A DNA stretch of 64,000 bases from Chionis minor (taxonomy: Eukaryota; Chordata; Aves; Charadriiformes; Chionididae), in NCBI GenBank assembly GCA_013398295.1, contig VZSF01000901.1, positions 42,501 to 106,500 of the forward strand, given 5' to 3'. The position numbers were made by a program, and so were the translations under genes. The notes under the pieces are model-generated. The model was not told the origin of the DNA. It did no database searches and saw only the letters and a list, made by a program, of their open reading frames with translations. Shown here piece after piece: positions 37,649-49,520 of the stretch (positions within the stretch are counted from its first letter, which is position 1; each line of letters starts with the position of its first letter).

Positions 37649-40600
37649 GTATAATTTATTCCCTCCTTGTGCTAACGTGGGGGTTATGGAAACAAACTAT
37701 GGGCTGGAAGAAAGCGGGAGGAGACGGCAAGGTGCTTTCTGCACTACATGTCACTCCCTGGGGATGTCCACCCTGCGCTGCCTGTGGCTCCAGCCTGGCA
37801 AGGAGCACCCGATCCCTCTTCTGTTTGTGAGCTGTAACCAGAACAGCTTCAAAGCAGGCTGAGAAAGTGACTCCTGCGCTCCACACATCCACTGTGTGAA
37901 CTATCCACAACTGTGTAAGGCTGTCCCCAGGTCCGGGGACACAGTGCTGGCCACCATCGAAGGTACCTACAAGCTACATGGGAGACTGGCATTCATCCAT
38001 AAGTGTATTTCGCAGAGTCCAGACACAGCTCCCTTGCTTCTGTAGAAAACACATGCCACTTTGAGCTGATGTTAAATCTCCAAACTTTCTCCTGGCTTTT
38101 TGAGCTTTTTTTCTGTAAAGATAAAAAGCAGGCTAACAGAGTCTCTTGACATCCAACATGTCCTGGCAGAAGGAAATGCTTCAGATTTCACGCTGATTTG
38201 GGTTTCCGAGTGCCAGTCACTGTTTCTGTTTTTATTTATTTAATTGCTATCTGCAAACGAGAAACCTAGCAACATAGCATGTAGCTGATTTGGCTGATAA
38301 TGCCTTTTTTTAAGCTCATTTCCTGCTTTATGATAGCACAGTAACAGAACTAGGTAGGTTTACTCCATTAAGACACAGTGCTGCATTAAACCAAAGCAAG
38401 AAAAAACGAATGCTGAAAAGGGAAAAAATGAAACTAACAGCAAGCTGACAAACAGATTACTAGTTAACTTTAGTTTTATTTGTCTGTGTCCTTCTTTTTA
38501 GGATAGTTTATTATTAACTAAAGTAAATTCAGCTCTTCACAGAAATGAGAAAATCATATAAAAGCAGAAGTTAACTAAAATGAGCTGATACAATTGTTTT
38601 CTATTTTTCAAATTCAATTGTGAGGGACTTTAGCCAAGAAAATGCAGAAGAAAATGCAGAATTGTATCTAATGCGAAATCTAACTAGCAAAAATAGCTTT
38701 TAATGCAGAAGGCTAAGAAGGCAAAAAAAGCGCCATCAATCCTTTTGTGCACGGTGATGTAGCCAGCTTCAGTGAATATTGTCATGTCTTATAGCTCAAT
38801 TCTTTAAACATTTTCTGTGCTGATAGAGAAGGGTGAACTTTGCATTCCTTTCTCAATATGGTAAAGCTGTAACTTATACCTCTGACTTATCACAGCATTG
38901 GGAAACACATGTTTTCCCCTTATTTGGTAGCACAGAGCATCTGGAAAGGAAAAGGGACATACTTTGCAGGACCAACTGTGAGCAACTATCACAACAGACC
39001 TGCCCACAAAAGTTGGCACACCACCTAGTTTGAGCAGGATATAAAGCAAAGCTGCTGACGGTGCCTACGGCTGCAGAATATCTGAAACTCTTCAAGTACA
39101 GAGGGAAAAAAGGTAGACGAGAGGATGGATGGACCCACACACAGCATTCAGCAGAGAGCTCAGGCTTCTGCCACCCATTTTGCCGCCGACTTCCCTATGG
39201 ACCAGCGCCTGGTTTTCCAGTTCCTTTAGCATAAAATACAAAAAAAAAGGCCCATTTACATGGGTAGCTATTTTATGGTGGAAGGAGGAGAAATGCTGCC
39301 TTCATTGGAACGTTGGAACTCAGAGTTGCAATGGACTTTTACCAGGAGTAAGGTGCTTCCCAGGAGCTGCGGAGAAGAAGGCAAGGGCTATGCTATTTTT
39401 TCCAGTACAGAGCATAAGAGCTGTAGGGCAGCTCTACAGTTGCACTGAGGAACGGACCAATGCTAAAAATAAGGAGAGTAATGTAGATTTAAGAACATCA
39501 GTACCAAACCACTCCCCTAAAAGCTATATTCAGAGGTAGCTAAACACCACAGGTCCCACGACTGGTGAACTTAAAGTTCAGAAATTGTATCAGAAATATT
39601 CAACTCTGAACAAGAGCAGGAATCTCTGAGGTTTGGCTGCTCTGAGCTGCTCTGTACCAATCTCGTCTGAAAGCACATGAGCTGTGTGCCCTGCCCAGGT
39701 GCCGCAGCAGCATCAGCTCCCTCTAGAACACCACAACAGCTCTTGCTCTTCTCAAACTGGATTTCAGTTTCTGAGCTAAAGCATAAGAGGTAATAATTTA
39801 GTGGGAAGAGCAACCATTTAGTCAGAAAACCTCTAACACAAAAAGTAAAAGGACAAAGTGTTTTCTTTCCCCAAAAAAACCTTTCAGCCACACCTCCTAG
39901 AGAGATCCCTAATCGCTGCACCAGAGCCCAAGGTTTTTCCACGTGGGACACGCAAACCACGGGGACTGGTAAACAACTATGTCCGAACTGCTGAATGCTT
40001 CCTCTTGCACATGCGAGCAGCTGGGAGCCGGGGCTGCCGCTGCAGCTGACGATGGCTTCTAACATCAGCTCTTTTGGAAACTCCTGGTGAGAGTGGTGCC
40101 AGGAATGAAATGTGTCCTGGGGTCCAGCTCACACCCTAGCAGGGAGATGATCCTCCCTCCTGATTGCAGACCTTAGCATCTGATCATCATACTTGGGGCC
40201 TTTTTTAAACTCTCCTTAGTATCCTAAGTTTTACTTGTGTCCAGTAGCAGCCCTAGTCACACACACGGAGGGTGAAAAAAAAGGCTTAAGCTGAGCTCTA
40301 AGAAGGAGACAACGTATATCTGGTGGAAGGCTGCTGAGAGAGATGCCATTATCATCCCCTGTGGATAACCTTCAGATGGACACACGTCCCTCGCACAGTA
40401 GTCAGTGTGGTGCTATTACTAACAGTGTAAAATAACCACCCGCCAACTTGTCAGAAGCAGCTGGCACATGGCTTCCTGTCAGGACTTGTTTTGGAGGTGA
40501 AGAGCTCCCACACACGTCCTGACAGCAGTAACGTTTTGCAAAAGAGGCATTAAATTTTTGTTACAAAAACTGATCAAAAAGCGGAGTTACAAATTTAGTT

Positions 40601-40680
40601 CTATCCTGTCCCCTTGAAAAGCACCAAAGAATTTTGCAGACACCTGGTTTCTCCATGCAGCTGAAGAAGGAGGTATTTTT
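37649..40680. other. Unique noncoding sequence, no gene recognised
   Basis: Mixed composition, GC-richer than most of the window near 37650-37960 and 39130-40140. A 164-codon minus-strand frame (39571-40065) and a 136-codon plus-strand frame (39129-39539) lack recognisable domains and are not called. It includes a perfect 12-bp tandem duplication at 38636-38659. Confidence 0.45.
38636..38659. repeat. Perfect 2x12-bp tandem duplication
   Basis: AAGAAAATGCAG occurs twice back to back without mismatch. Probably a recent local slippage event. Confidence 0.9.
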
Positions 40681-40775
40681 AATGCCATTTTCTGAATGGA
40701 AAATTAAAATAGAGGGCTAAGTGACTTTTCCAAGGACATAGGTCCAAGCAGTATCAGACTCCAGAAGGGAAATTC
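40681..40775 (-). mobile_element. MIR-like CORE-SINE relic
   Basis: The plus strand reads CCATTTTCTGAATGG, then GGCTAAGTGACTTTTCCAAG, then AGTATCAGACTCCAGAAG. This follows the order of the reverse complement of MIR: CATTTTACAGATGAGG, TTAAGTGACTTGCCCAAGG, then the discriminating GACTCC region. The element therefore runs on the minus strand. MIR is a tRNA-derived SINE mobilised by L2. It is abundant in mammals and survives in birds only as sparse, old copies. The tRNA-related head is not clear, so this is a partial copy. Recognition is from memory of the consensus, not from an alignment. Confidence 0.5.
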
Positions 40776-42750
40776 CTCACAAAGTTACTTTGCAGAAAGT
40801 CACTGCTGCCCCTTCCTCTCCACAGCCCACAAATGCTGAATACTCTGCACTTAGAAACACAACTGCAGCTTTCTGTTTTTTCTGTTTTCTCTCTCTCGAT
40901 ACATATATATGCACGCCATTTCCCATCATGTATCAATTAAGTCAATCTCATTTCTTCAGATCTTTACTTGCTGAAAGATTATTTTAAGGAAAGAAAAGCA
41001 AAGCCAAAGAAACATTTTGTTACGGGTGCTTTTGAAGAAAGAACTACACAAACGGTTATCTGGCACAGGCAAGACAGAAGATGACAACCAAGGGAGAGCA
41101 TTCAAGAATGTCAGAGGATGAAGCAATTCCTACTGTTTTGAACTGCACACATGAGCCCGGATTTGGACAGCGAATGCTGCCTGGGAGGAGTTGCAGCAGG
41201 ACGTACTGCACAGTGATACCGCTGACGACGGTATTGCTGTCACACTGTTTCTGGTGAACTTTATCGCAGGAAGCAACTATAAAGAGTTTACAATGTCATA
41301 GCAGCCACAATCTCAGACAGCCCCTGGGGAATATGATGGAAACAAATATCCCCCCTGCCAGAAAGAAGCATCATCGTAGAGTTAATGGCTCCAACTGTGC
41401 AACTGAGTCTGCTCCGAAGCCCACTTAAACTCCCCTGTAACCAAATCCAGGTTTACATCTATGCACCTAAACCACTGGGGATTCATATAATCTCCTGCCT
41501 TTGATATCCGAACCAGCTATCTTTAAAAAGATATGTTCCAGTGCAATCAGACTGTAGCAGTTTGATTCAGGATTTACTATATGGAAATCCTGTAGCCACC
41601 AAACTAGTCTAAGTATCACAGCAGTATCTTCCGGATTCAGACACCCAGGAATCAATTTCCCTATTCTTAAGATGTTAAAGTAACAACTATAAAAACTCTT
41701 TTAAATGTTCTAAAATGGGATACCTCTTTGAATCCTTGTTAGCACTGTTTTTTTTCCCAAATCTCATTTATATATTGCCATTTGCCAGCATTAGTGAGGC
41801 GTTCAGTAAATAAAAAAAGAGATAAAGGCAAGAAAATCCCACATGAAAAGCCATTTTCATTATGAAAAACAAACAAGCCAAAGAAAATATCAACCACAGC
41901 AAGGCATGTCCATATATTGAAATACACCCCTTCAAAGAAACAAATTGCTCATTACAAACAACACATTAGCGACATAAACATTATGAAGAATAAAGCCTGC
42001 CTGTTATTCTTTGTCACAAAGCATAATGAACTGAATACTGAGATGACAGAAGAAAAGAGGGTGTAGTGATTCATTGTCAAATACCATCATAGCACGGAAA
42101 GCCTGCTTCAGGGTAGCAGGAGTTTTTAAGGGTTGATTTTATTTCTCTAATACGGATAGTACAATACGGTGCCTTGGTTTGCCCTTTTCTGGGCAAGTTT
42201 ATGTTAGCCACACAGCACAGGCATTCACAGAAACATCGTACTCCCCCACTAACTGAAATTTATGCCAGTTGGAAGTCATTCAGAATACTCTCAAACCAGG
42301 CAAGTTGAAGGAAAAATGGCAGATATAAGCAGGATTTCCTCTGTACATGAATTTCTCCAGTAGGATCACAAATGCCATGGCTTTACACCTAGATTTTCAT
42401 TTAGGCAGCACGTAAGAAAACATTTTCAGGCAGAGTCACATATCTTTATGCACGTACAGCAGAGCTTTATTTTAGGAAAGGCACCACACGAATGCAGCAA
42501 GTACAGCTGGCACAACCTGCTTTTTAGTTATGATAAAATATGCTTTGTATTCAAAGATCTCTGATAATGTTATCATTTTTCCCAGAACAGATGAATCATA
42601 GATGCTAGAGATTAGCAAGGCAAGTCAGATCATTGACACCTACCACCCTTCTCCATACCAAACAGTTATTCCTACAGCATGGGCCCGCGAACCACATGAA
42701 TCACAAGTGATGCCCATTCACAGAAGCAAAACAAACATCCCCGTCACCCT
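40776..42750. other. Unique noncoding sequence between two ancient SINE relics
   Basis: AT-rich single-copy sequence with open frames of about 60 codons and no recognised product. No young repeats. Parts around 42060-42240 are CpG-poor and complex in a way compatible with conserved noncoding DNA, but no specific motif set stands out. Confidence 0.45.
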
Positions 42751-43250
42751 GTGCCACCCTGTTTGATCTCACTGGAACTTAAAAGTGATGCAAGGTCAGG
42801 CAGGGGCAAGAGCTGGATAGAAGGATCGCCGCGCGATGCTGAGACACCCAGCAGGATATGAGATTAGAGGTACGCTAAGTTTCTCTGCCGGCTTTCTGAT
42901 CTCACACAACCGAAATCACAGGCAATTCAGCAGAAACGGATGATGTCCCAGGTCAGTACTAAACCAGAGCCCCAGCATGGTATTGGGGGCCACTTGTCTG
43001 CTGGGCGTCTCGCTCCTGGTTTGAGTCAGGAAAATTTTCCACCACCTGTGATCATTAAAGATTCCCTCACGCTTTTGTCAGGGGAGGGTTAACCCTCCTG
43101 ACCTGACCAGGTAATTACTTTTTGCCTATTTAATTTCCACCTGGAGTTTCAGTTTCCTTGCTTTCTAGTCCAAATTACTTTGTGTTCGTAAAGGGTGCTA
43201 TAAGTCACAATTTATGGAAGCGATCCCTATAGGGAGCGAAAGACCCTTTG
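42751..43250 (+). mobile_element. 5S-rRNA-derived SINE (SINE3 / Deu-SINE type), near full length
   Basis: The head (about 42751-42855) reads as a decayed 5S rRNA gene. CCACCCTG and TTGATCTC correspond to the 5S CCACCCTG and CTGATCTC with the segment between them lost. CAAGGTCAGGCAGG, AGCTGGATAGAAGGATCGCC then parallels the 5S internal promoter region ending GGATGGGAGACCGCC. Downstream come CGGATGATG (about 42938), TACTAAACCAGAG (like GTTAAACCGAGGTCC), TGTGATCATTAAAGATTCCC (43047-43066) and GGGTTAACCCTCCTGACCTGACC. These match in order the body of SINE3/Deu-SINE elements (CGGATGAGACG, TGTGGTCATTAAA, AACCCCGGTGTCCTGGCC). The 3' limit near 43250 is uncertain. Such elements were transcribed by Pol III from the 5S promoter and copied by a LINE. 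AmnSINE1 is the best-known amniote relative. Family assignment is from memory. Confidence 0.66.
43083..43098. repeat. Perfect 16-bp palindrome inside the 5S-SINE body
   Basis: GGAGGGTTAACCCTCC is self-complementary over all 16 bases. It sits where related SINEs have an imperfect AGGGGTGTTAACCCCGG, so the symmetry seems partly ancestral and improved by substitutions. Confidence 0.9.
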
Positions 43251-43764
43251 GGAGTGGATTGCACTGAATTACCAAACAATTAGAAGTGACTCACATCAAA
43301 ATATAAAAATCATTCTTGTAAACGCATACTTTAAAATTCTGATTCTTCCCAGGGTCCATAAGGCAAATCCTGAATTTGTAATGGATAAAGGAAGCACCAT
43401 GTGACATGCCAGGAGATCAACAGCGAGGGAATGCCAAAGTCTCCCTTCCCGTGCAGCAATTCAGCATCACTGCAGTTTCACTGGCTTCAGCCGCTTTATA
43501 TTCATTTCACACAGGGCAAGACAGAGAAACTTTCAGGTCTCACTAGCCTGCCTGTCTCCCTGTTCTTAAGCCAAAGCACAAAGAAAACACTTCCTAGCAA
43601 AATGACACTACGCTCAATCATAGTTCTCCCTCAACAGTGTGAAAGTAAATGCTGTAGCACTTCGTGCAAATATCTTCTGGAGGTTTGTTCCAACCCATTT
43701 TTTTACTGTGCATCTAGAACTCAAAGAAACACACAGGGAAATTAATTTCATTTTAAGGTAATGC

Positions 43765-43812
43765 TCTTTCCCTCCCTCCCCCTGCCCCCTCCTCCTCTTT
43801 TTTTTTTCCTCC
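43765..43812. repeat. Polypyrimidine low-complexity tract
   Basis: CTCTTTCCCTCCCTCCCCC through T10 and TCCTCC, with a single G interruption. Its complement translates into spurious Lys/Arg-rich frames. Simple sequence. Confidence 0.8.
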
Positions 43813-44336
43813 AAAGTGATTTGAAAATGAGAGCAGCTTTGGTAAAAAGGCTGGTGAGCCGTGGCAAGACTTGTCTGAATTACAACTCGAGTCCGAAACC
43901 TAAAGCCAGGGCATATTGTTTGATTCTCAGCTCTGATTCAGAGGTGTTACGCTACTAGCAAAACCTCTCCAACGTCTGGGCGGTTTCTACTCTGTTGTTT
44001 GTGCTACTGTCCAACAAACAAGAACCCAGCCCAGATACCTATTAATTGTTTTGTGATATGACTCCTACAGGAGGGGAGCAACTTGAGCCAAAAAATCAAA
44101 GAAGCTGAACTCATTTCCATTTGTAAAGAACTGCTTTACTGTCTGTCTGCAAATAAATCTCCTTAGTAAATAGCTCCAAGGTTGAACTAGAGAATATTGT
44201 ATGGATCAAAGAATTCATGTCTTCCTGTGTAAAGTGAACAGGCCGCAAGCTCACTTGTTTGTCTAAAACAATTAGGGCTGGTATGAAAAGGAGGGGGCAG
44301 GGACAAATAAGCCGCAGCTGATTTTACTTTGCAAAA

Positions 44337-44368
44337 TTTTTTTTTTTTTTTTTTTGGGTGGGGGGGTG
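44337..44368. repeat. T19 tract abutting a G-rich run
   Basis: Nineteen T (44337-44355) are followed at once by GGGTGGGGGGGTG. It is a purine/pyrimidine-switch low-complexity tract and prone to sequencing error. Confidence 0.8.
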
Positions 44369-44394
44369 TTCAAATTAATAACCGGTCAGGCCCC

Positions 44395-44590
44395 AAAACA
44401 GTCTAATCTTTGTCAATTGGTGCCAAATTATGCAAGGTGCTGCCAATTCTGGTTGTCTAACAAATCAGTACCAGTGTACGTTACTTCTAGGCTGAAGCCT
44501 GATTGATTCTGGTCATTATTTGGGCTGATCTCATTTGCACACATGGAATCAATATGCAGTCCAGATGTTCATTTGCAGTGAACCACTGAG
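44395..44590. promoter_or_regulatory. Candidate conserved noncoding element with NFI and POU-like sites
   Basis: The block has two TGCCAA half-sites 20 bp apart (44421, 44441), TGATTGATT (44500-44508) and two ATTTGCA half-octamers (44533-44539, 44571-44577), plus ATGCAGTCCAGATG-type text without CpG excess. No reading frame or repeat explains it. It lies about 1.2 kb from the 5S-headed SINE, so a shared regulatory neighbourhood is possible. The motifs are observed; conservation is inferred. Confidence 0.28.
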
Positions 44591-47500
44591 TGAAACTACT
44601 CATCTACATGCAACTTTAATCCTGTAGCACAGCACCACAGCCCCGTTGCTTCTCCTCACCAACGCAAGGACTCATCCAGTACAAAAATCTATAAAACATT
44701 CTGCTAATATTTCTGTCAGCTGAATGACTTTTACAGTACTATATAAAGCTGACAGATAATGCATGCCAGTCCTAATTTGAGATAGACTTTTCTTTTGGGA
44801 CTTTAACCATTGAACAAGCAAACAGATTGAGCAGTAACATTTATTACAATGCATAAATCATTTCCCTGCAACTACTAGAGGTCTTGCCTGAGGGCGAAAC
44901 TTCTGAGTAGCCCATGAATCCTAATATACTGGATAAGTTACTAAATTGTATTGTCACTCTGCCATTTGCTTATCAGAAGCAAATTCATAAAGCTTTTCAA
45001 AAGTAATTCTGACAACCTTTTTTTTTTTTCCCATGTGCAGCCTTCAGCAATATGTACCAGCAACCTTTTTTACCAAGGAGAAAGTTTCACTTCATTTTTA
45101 GTCTGAGCAGCATCGTTTGTAATGATAATTTTATAGCGTTTTCTCCTATGTTAAGCTTAAGTGAAACCATTCCTTAATTCAGCATAGGCATCAGGCTAAT
45201 TGTATTCCACTCTACTAATATTTACTTAAGTAAACCCACTGTCCTAATCTACAGAACTGTTCTTGCTTCTAACATAAGCTCGTGTGGAAAAAGCTTACGA
45301 ACCCACATGCTGCAGCAATATAAGCGACGGGAACTCAGAGGGAATCCCAGAATGGGATTTTCAGGCAGACAAAGGCCCTGTTACATTGTTAGATACATTG
45401 CGAAAGATCCTTCAAGTGTGTAAATGAAATAGGTAAAGGAGAAACTGGTGCTTGATTTTTACAATGATTATGGGATTAGCGTACAAAGGAGTAACATCAA
45501 AATACTTTTGTGAGTGAAATCTAAGGTGGGGTAGTTTTAAATTCTCCCCTTACAAATGAACTGCAGATGAAACAACTACTGTAAATAGTGAATCATTCTT
45601 TAAAATTGCTCAACCATTCTTTAACTAACATACAAGCCAAATTCAAGAAAAAGAACTTGGAAAGTAACACCAATTCCCTCTTTACAAGTAATCAATAAAG
45701 TGATTGTCACTGTCTCTTCTTTATAGTTGTTTATGCTTTCTAAGGAAATATATTTATGTTTTAACTACATAATCTAGGTCTTCCTTTCTCTCTCTTTTTC
45801 TTTTACTTAAAAAAAAAAACCTTTCCTCATGATGATGATTCCATACTTCAAGATCCATCTGTTTCCTCTGGCTCCTCTGCCATTTTGGCCTCAGTGGAGT
45901 CCTTTTAATTGCATTTAGCCTTATCCTGGATTGTATGAGCCTATTCCCAAGGATGTCTGGTTTTCATCAGGTAATGACCATTAATTCTGGCTGCATTTCC
46001 TTCTAAATCTTGTTGAATGGCATAAGAAACAGAAGCGCGATGTCTTTTCTTGTATGCCCTATTGTTTTAGAAATCACGGTTTCCTCTGGGCTCGGGCTGT
46101 AGGTTGGTTCATCTAGAGGCGCAGAGGTGGCCCTCAGACCGCAGAATCCTTCCTCTCTCACACCATAGTCTGTTGTTTACAGCTATTTATCTCACCGCTG
46201 CTATTGCCAAGCGCATTTCATCCACAGAGCTTCAGATTGCTCCCCAGGATTTACATCTGCATCTGTAGCTGCTCCTTCCATCACTTACCGGAACACAGGA
46301 AAGCACAGCTTACCGCACCGCCACAGGTCCTCCTTCGGGCCCTACAAACCCAACCTCAAAAGACTCTGTAACTTAAGTAACATTTATAGGCTTCCAGTTC
46401 TGTAGCCAGGGATAAAGCCCTGCTACGATGAGTTTTATTTTTACGTGATCTGGTAACAGTTAATAGAGGAAACATAATAGCAGAACACATCTTGGTAAAT
46501 GCAACCTTGCTGTCTATAACTTACCTGTGTGTATGTACATGTGTATGCTGAAGAACTAAAACTAACTTTATTTTCCAATGTCACCAAAAGTGATTTTAAT
46601 GTCTTAAATAGTATGATCAGTTTTGTTAAATAATGCTATAATGAGAGAAAAAAATCCTAAAACTGTTGACCTACTTTTTTTTTAAAAGTTCGTATTGTAA
46701 TTCCACTAAGTACTTCATCTGCAGCCGATTTGCAGGAGGACAAAACATAAACCCCAACTTTCACCACGCAAAGAATGACAGTAATTTATTTTATGTTATA
46801 GTTGGACAATGGATTAAAAGCTTTGGGAAGTACAGATCATAATAATGGGTTTGGTCCACACAGAAAATTTAAGTGGGAGAATTCTGTTCATTTGGCACGA
46901 TTTCTCAGTGTCACTGCAGTTATATTACTTTGCCATGGTTACCGATCAATTTTAAATTCCTGTAACCAGTATTTTACTTCAGCTGCACTCTTCAAACCCC
47001 CCCGCGGGGCTGCACAGCTTCCTCGGGGCGAGAGCAGGTTTTGGTTGCCAGCGGGAGCACGGCGCTGCCGCTGCCAGGGCAGAGGCTTGTCTCCCTTCCA
47101 ACCTCCGCTCTCCCACCGGTTCTCCACTAAAAGCAGAAAGAAAGGAGCGGTTTCTCTCTGCCCCTAACTGTTGCTATAATTCAGAAAGGTCTTTTTGCAT
47201 CCTACTGCAGAGATAACTCCTCTTTGCATGTTCCTGATTTTGATAAGCACTCAGTATCTCAAAATGCCACAACAGTATTACCAAGGCAAATTCAGTTGGT
47301 TAACTTTGACTTGAGCATGAATGATCTGTACACACCAAGAACCCAAGACAACTTCTTGACTTGTTTCCGACAAATACAATGATCTTCAAGTTTATAAACA
47401 TCTTCCCCTACAATTTGCACTGTTCCTGTTACTGACAAAATACACTCCAGTATCTCCAAAATCTAAATTCTCTCATTGGCAGTGTGCGATTAAACTTAAC

Positions 47501-49199
47501 TACTGTATTACTGGACACATAAGCTTCCATTATTTTTATTCTTCTGAGGCAGACAATAAACATCTACATCTATTTTTAATAAAGTACAAAAAATATGGAA
47601 AAATGGATGTCTTCTTAGACAATTTGTTTGAGCAAAAGGAATGAAGATTTAGATCTGTGCACATTATATCCCCTCCTCCTTTTTTTTTTCCACTTCGATG
47701 CCTAAATGTCACTCTGCAGGTTCTTATCTTGAAAGGTGAAACTAAATAGTTACGCAAATATAATTTCCTGAGGTCTCTACTTGCATTGACAACCACAGAT
47801 GGATGATAAGCAAAACCTGAATTGGGACCCACCTGTTCCGGGAAGAGAAAGGGGTCTTACTGCAAGAAAAAGGGTAACAATCTTCCCAATAAAGTCCCCA
47901 GAACACTGTCACCATATCAACAAACCTAGTGGATAAAACCTTCCTTGGGTTTTAGGGTGCTTTTGTGGCCATAACTATCAATAGAGTTACAAAGAATAGA
48001 GACTGAAGCCACTGGGTGAAGCTCATTTAACTAAAAGGACAGTCAAATATTTGATACAAATTGTATCACATTTTCCTTCCACCTTTGCTGGATTTTGTAC
48101 TAAGTGAAGATAGAACTTAGTTATGTAAATTGCAGTGGGTTTAAAACTGCATTTTGTCAAGCAGCAAATGCTCAGTATTGCAAAGTGTGAGCACGAGCAG
48201 CTCTTCTAGGCAAACAACAACCTACGAAGGAGGAATAAATAACAAACAAGGCTGAGAGGATTCTTTGCGCTTTGGCTTTATCTGGTCATTACATGTCGGG
48301 ATCTTGCCCTCCTTTCAGCAGAAAAAAGCATTTCCAGAATGCCATCTGAGCAGTCGCTTTCTTCATTCATTCTGTACCTCAGATTTTTCTCCAGCCCTGC
48401 TGCTCCTAACCCACAAATTGTAATGCAACGGTTTCCTGGGAGTAAGTCTCTCGGGTTCAGCAAAGTACTTCCACCCTCTTCAGATGACAGCATCCCCAGC
48501 TGTCAACTTCTTACTGTGAAGAAGGGCTTTTATTAGGCTTGAAATTCCCTTCCATTAAGTCATGCGCTGAAGTCTGACCTTGGCTCTAGTCAGTTAATTC
48601 CACATCCGCTGCTTAGGGCTTCCTCTACCACTCAGTCACTCAACTGGACTTGCTCTGGTGCCGTTATTTGCTCAAATTCTCAGTATCTTTTTTTTTTTCT
48701 TCCCTCTCCAGAGCCAAAAAATTTTAATGAAACTTTCTACCCTGTCTCTTTTTCTGAATGTCAAGGTTATCAGAAATGCAGTTTCAGCCCTTGAGGTTAA
48801 TGTGCTTTGTTATACGGCAGAGTTAAACTCTGGGCTCCCGATTCTGCAACATCCAAGTGGAAGTGAACCTGTCGTGAGCTCTAAACTGGCTCTCCCTAGA
48901 TTTAATGCAGAGCCACAAAGTTTCTGGAATAGCTGCCCCCTCTGGCCCAGTTCTTCTCCCTCTCTGTGGTAAATTAAGTGCAATATTACCACATATCTCA
49001 GTGAGTATGACATTCTTAGCTTTGATAAATTTGCAACCAACTTCTTAATTTTTAATTAGACTGTTATGTAGAAGCACTTAATGTATTTCTGTAAGTGACA
49101 CCTATGCTGGCAGATTTAAAAAGTGTCTGTTCTGAAGTCAAAGTTTAATTAGCTTTCACTGCAAATAAAAGACATATTAACTTATAATTTGCTTAGAAA
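44591..49199. other. Unique noncoding sequence with one GC-rich patch
   Basis: Mostly AT-rich. A CpG-bearing GC-rich patch at about 46995-47135 contains most of a 121-codon plus-strand frame (46802-47167), and a minus-strand frame is open there as well. No known protein was recognised. A10 and T9 tracts occur at about 45809 and 45018. No CR1 or older repeat was identified. Confidence 0.47.
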
Positions 49200-49520
49200 G
49201 CCATATACTGCATGATCATTATTTTTCCAAAGGTGAGGCCACTAATTTTTTAATATGAGATTTTTTTCTCATTTACTTTGCACAAAAGCCTTTTAACTCC
49301 TTATGCACGCTGTAAATCACTTCTCGTGCCTTTGACCTCATTACAATTCAAAGTCCCATATTCAATGTTAATGAAAAGAAAAATTTATATATAATTTCTA
49401 AAGCAAATTTCTCATGTGAGAGCCAACATTTGTTGGAACGTATTTGCCATCAGCTTACAGCCTCTTGCACGTAGCAGATGATAGGCCATGTCTGAAGAAA
49501 TAGGTTATAGTAATAACAGA
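49200..49520. promoter_or_regulatory. Candidate conserved noncoding element
   Basis: CpG-poor, complex AT-rich sequence with ACTAATTTTTTAAT (49241-49254), TTTGACCTCA (49331-49340, nuclear-receptor half-site) and several ATTA cores. There are no open frames. The texture resembles amniote noncoding elements, but no decisive signature is present. Weakly supported. Confidence 0.18.

Larger units (their letters stand above)
43251..44394. other. Unique noncoding sequence with pyrimidine and T/G tracts
   Basis: It holds an unrecognised 114-codon frame (43401-43745), a polypyrimidine tract at 43765-43812 and a T19-to-G tract at 44337-44368. No gene recognised. Confidence 0.48.

Noticed and set aside
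37370..37910. Overlapping minus-strand frames of 84 to 112 codons
   Set aside because: They are antisense to other open frames in the same GC-rich block; openness follows from composition.
39571..40065. 164-codon minus-strand open frame
   Set aside because: No known domain, no start context or splice evidence, and the region is GC-richer than average so long frames are expected by chance.
46802..47167. 121-codon plus-strand frame over a GC-rich patch
   Set aside because: Low-complexity Arg/Pro/Gly-rich translation with an antisense frame also open; no recognisable protein.
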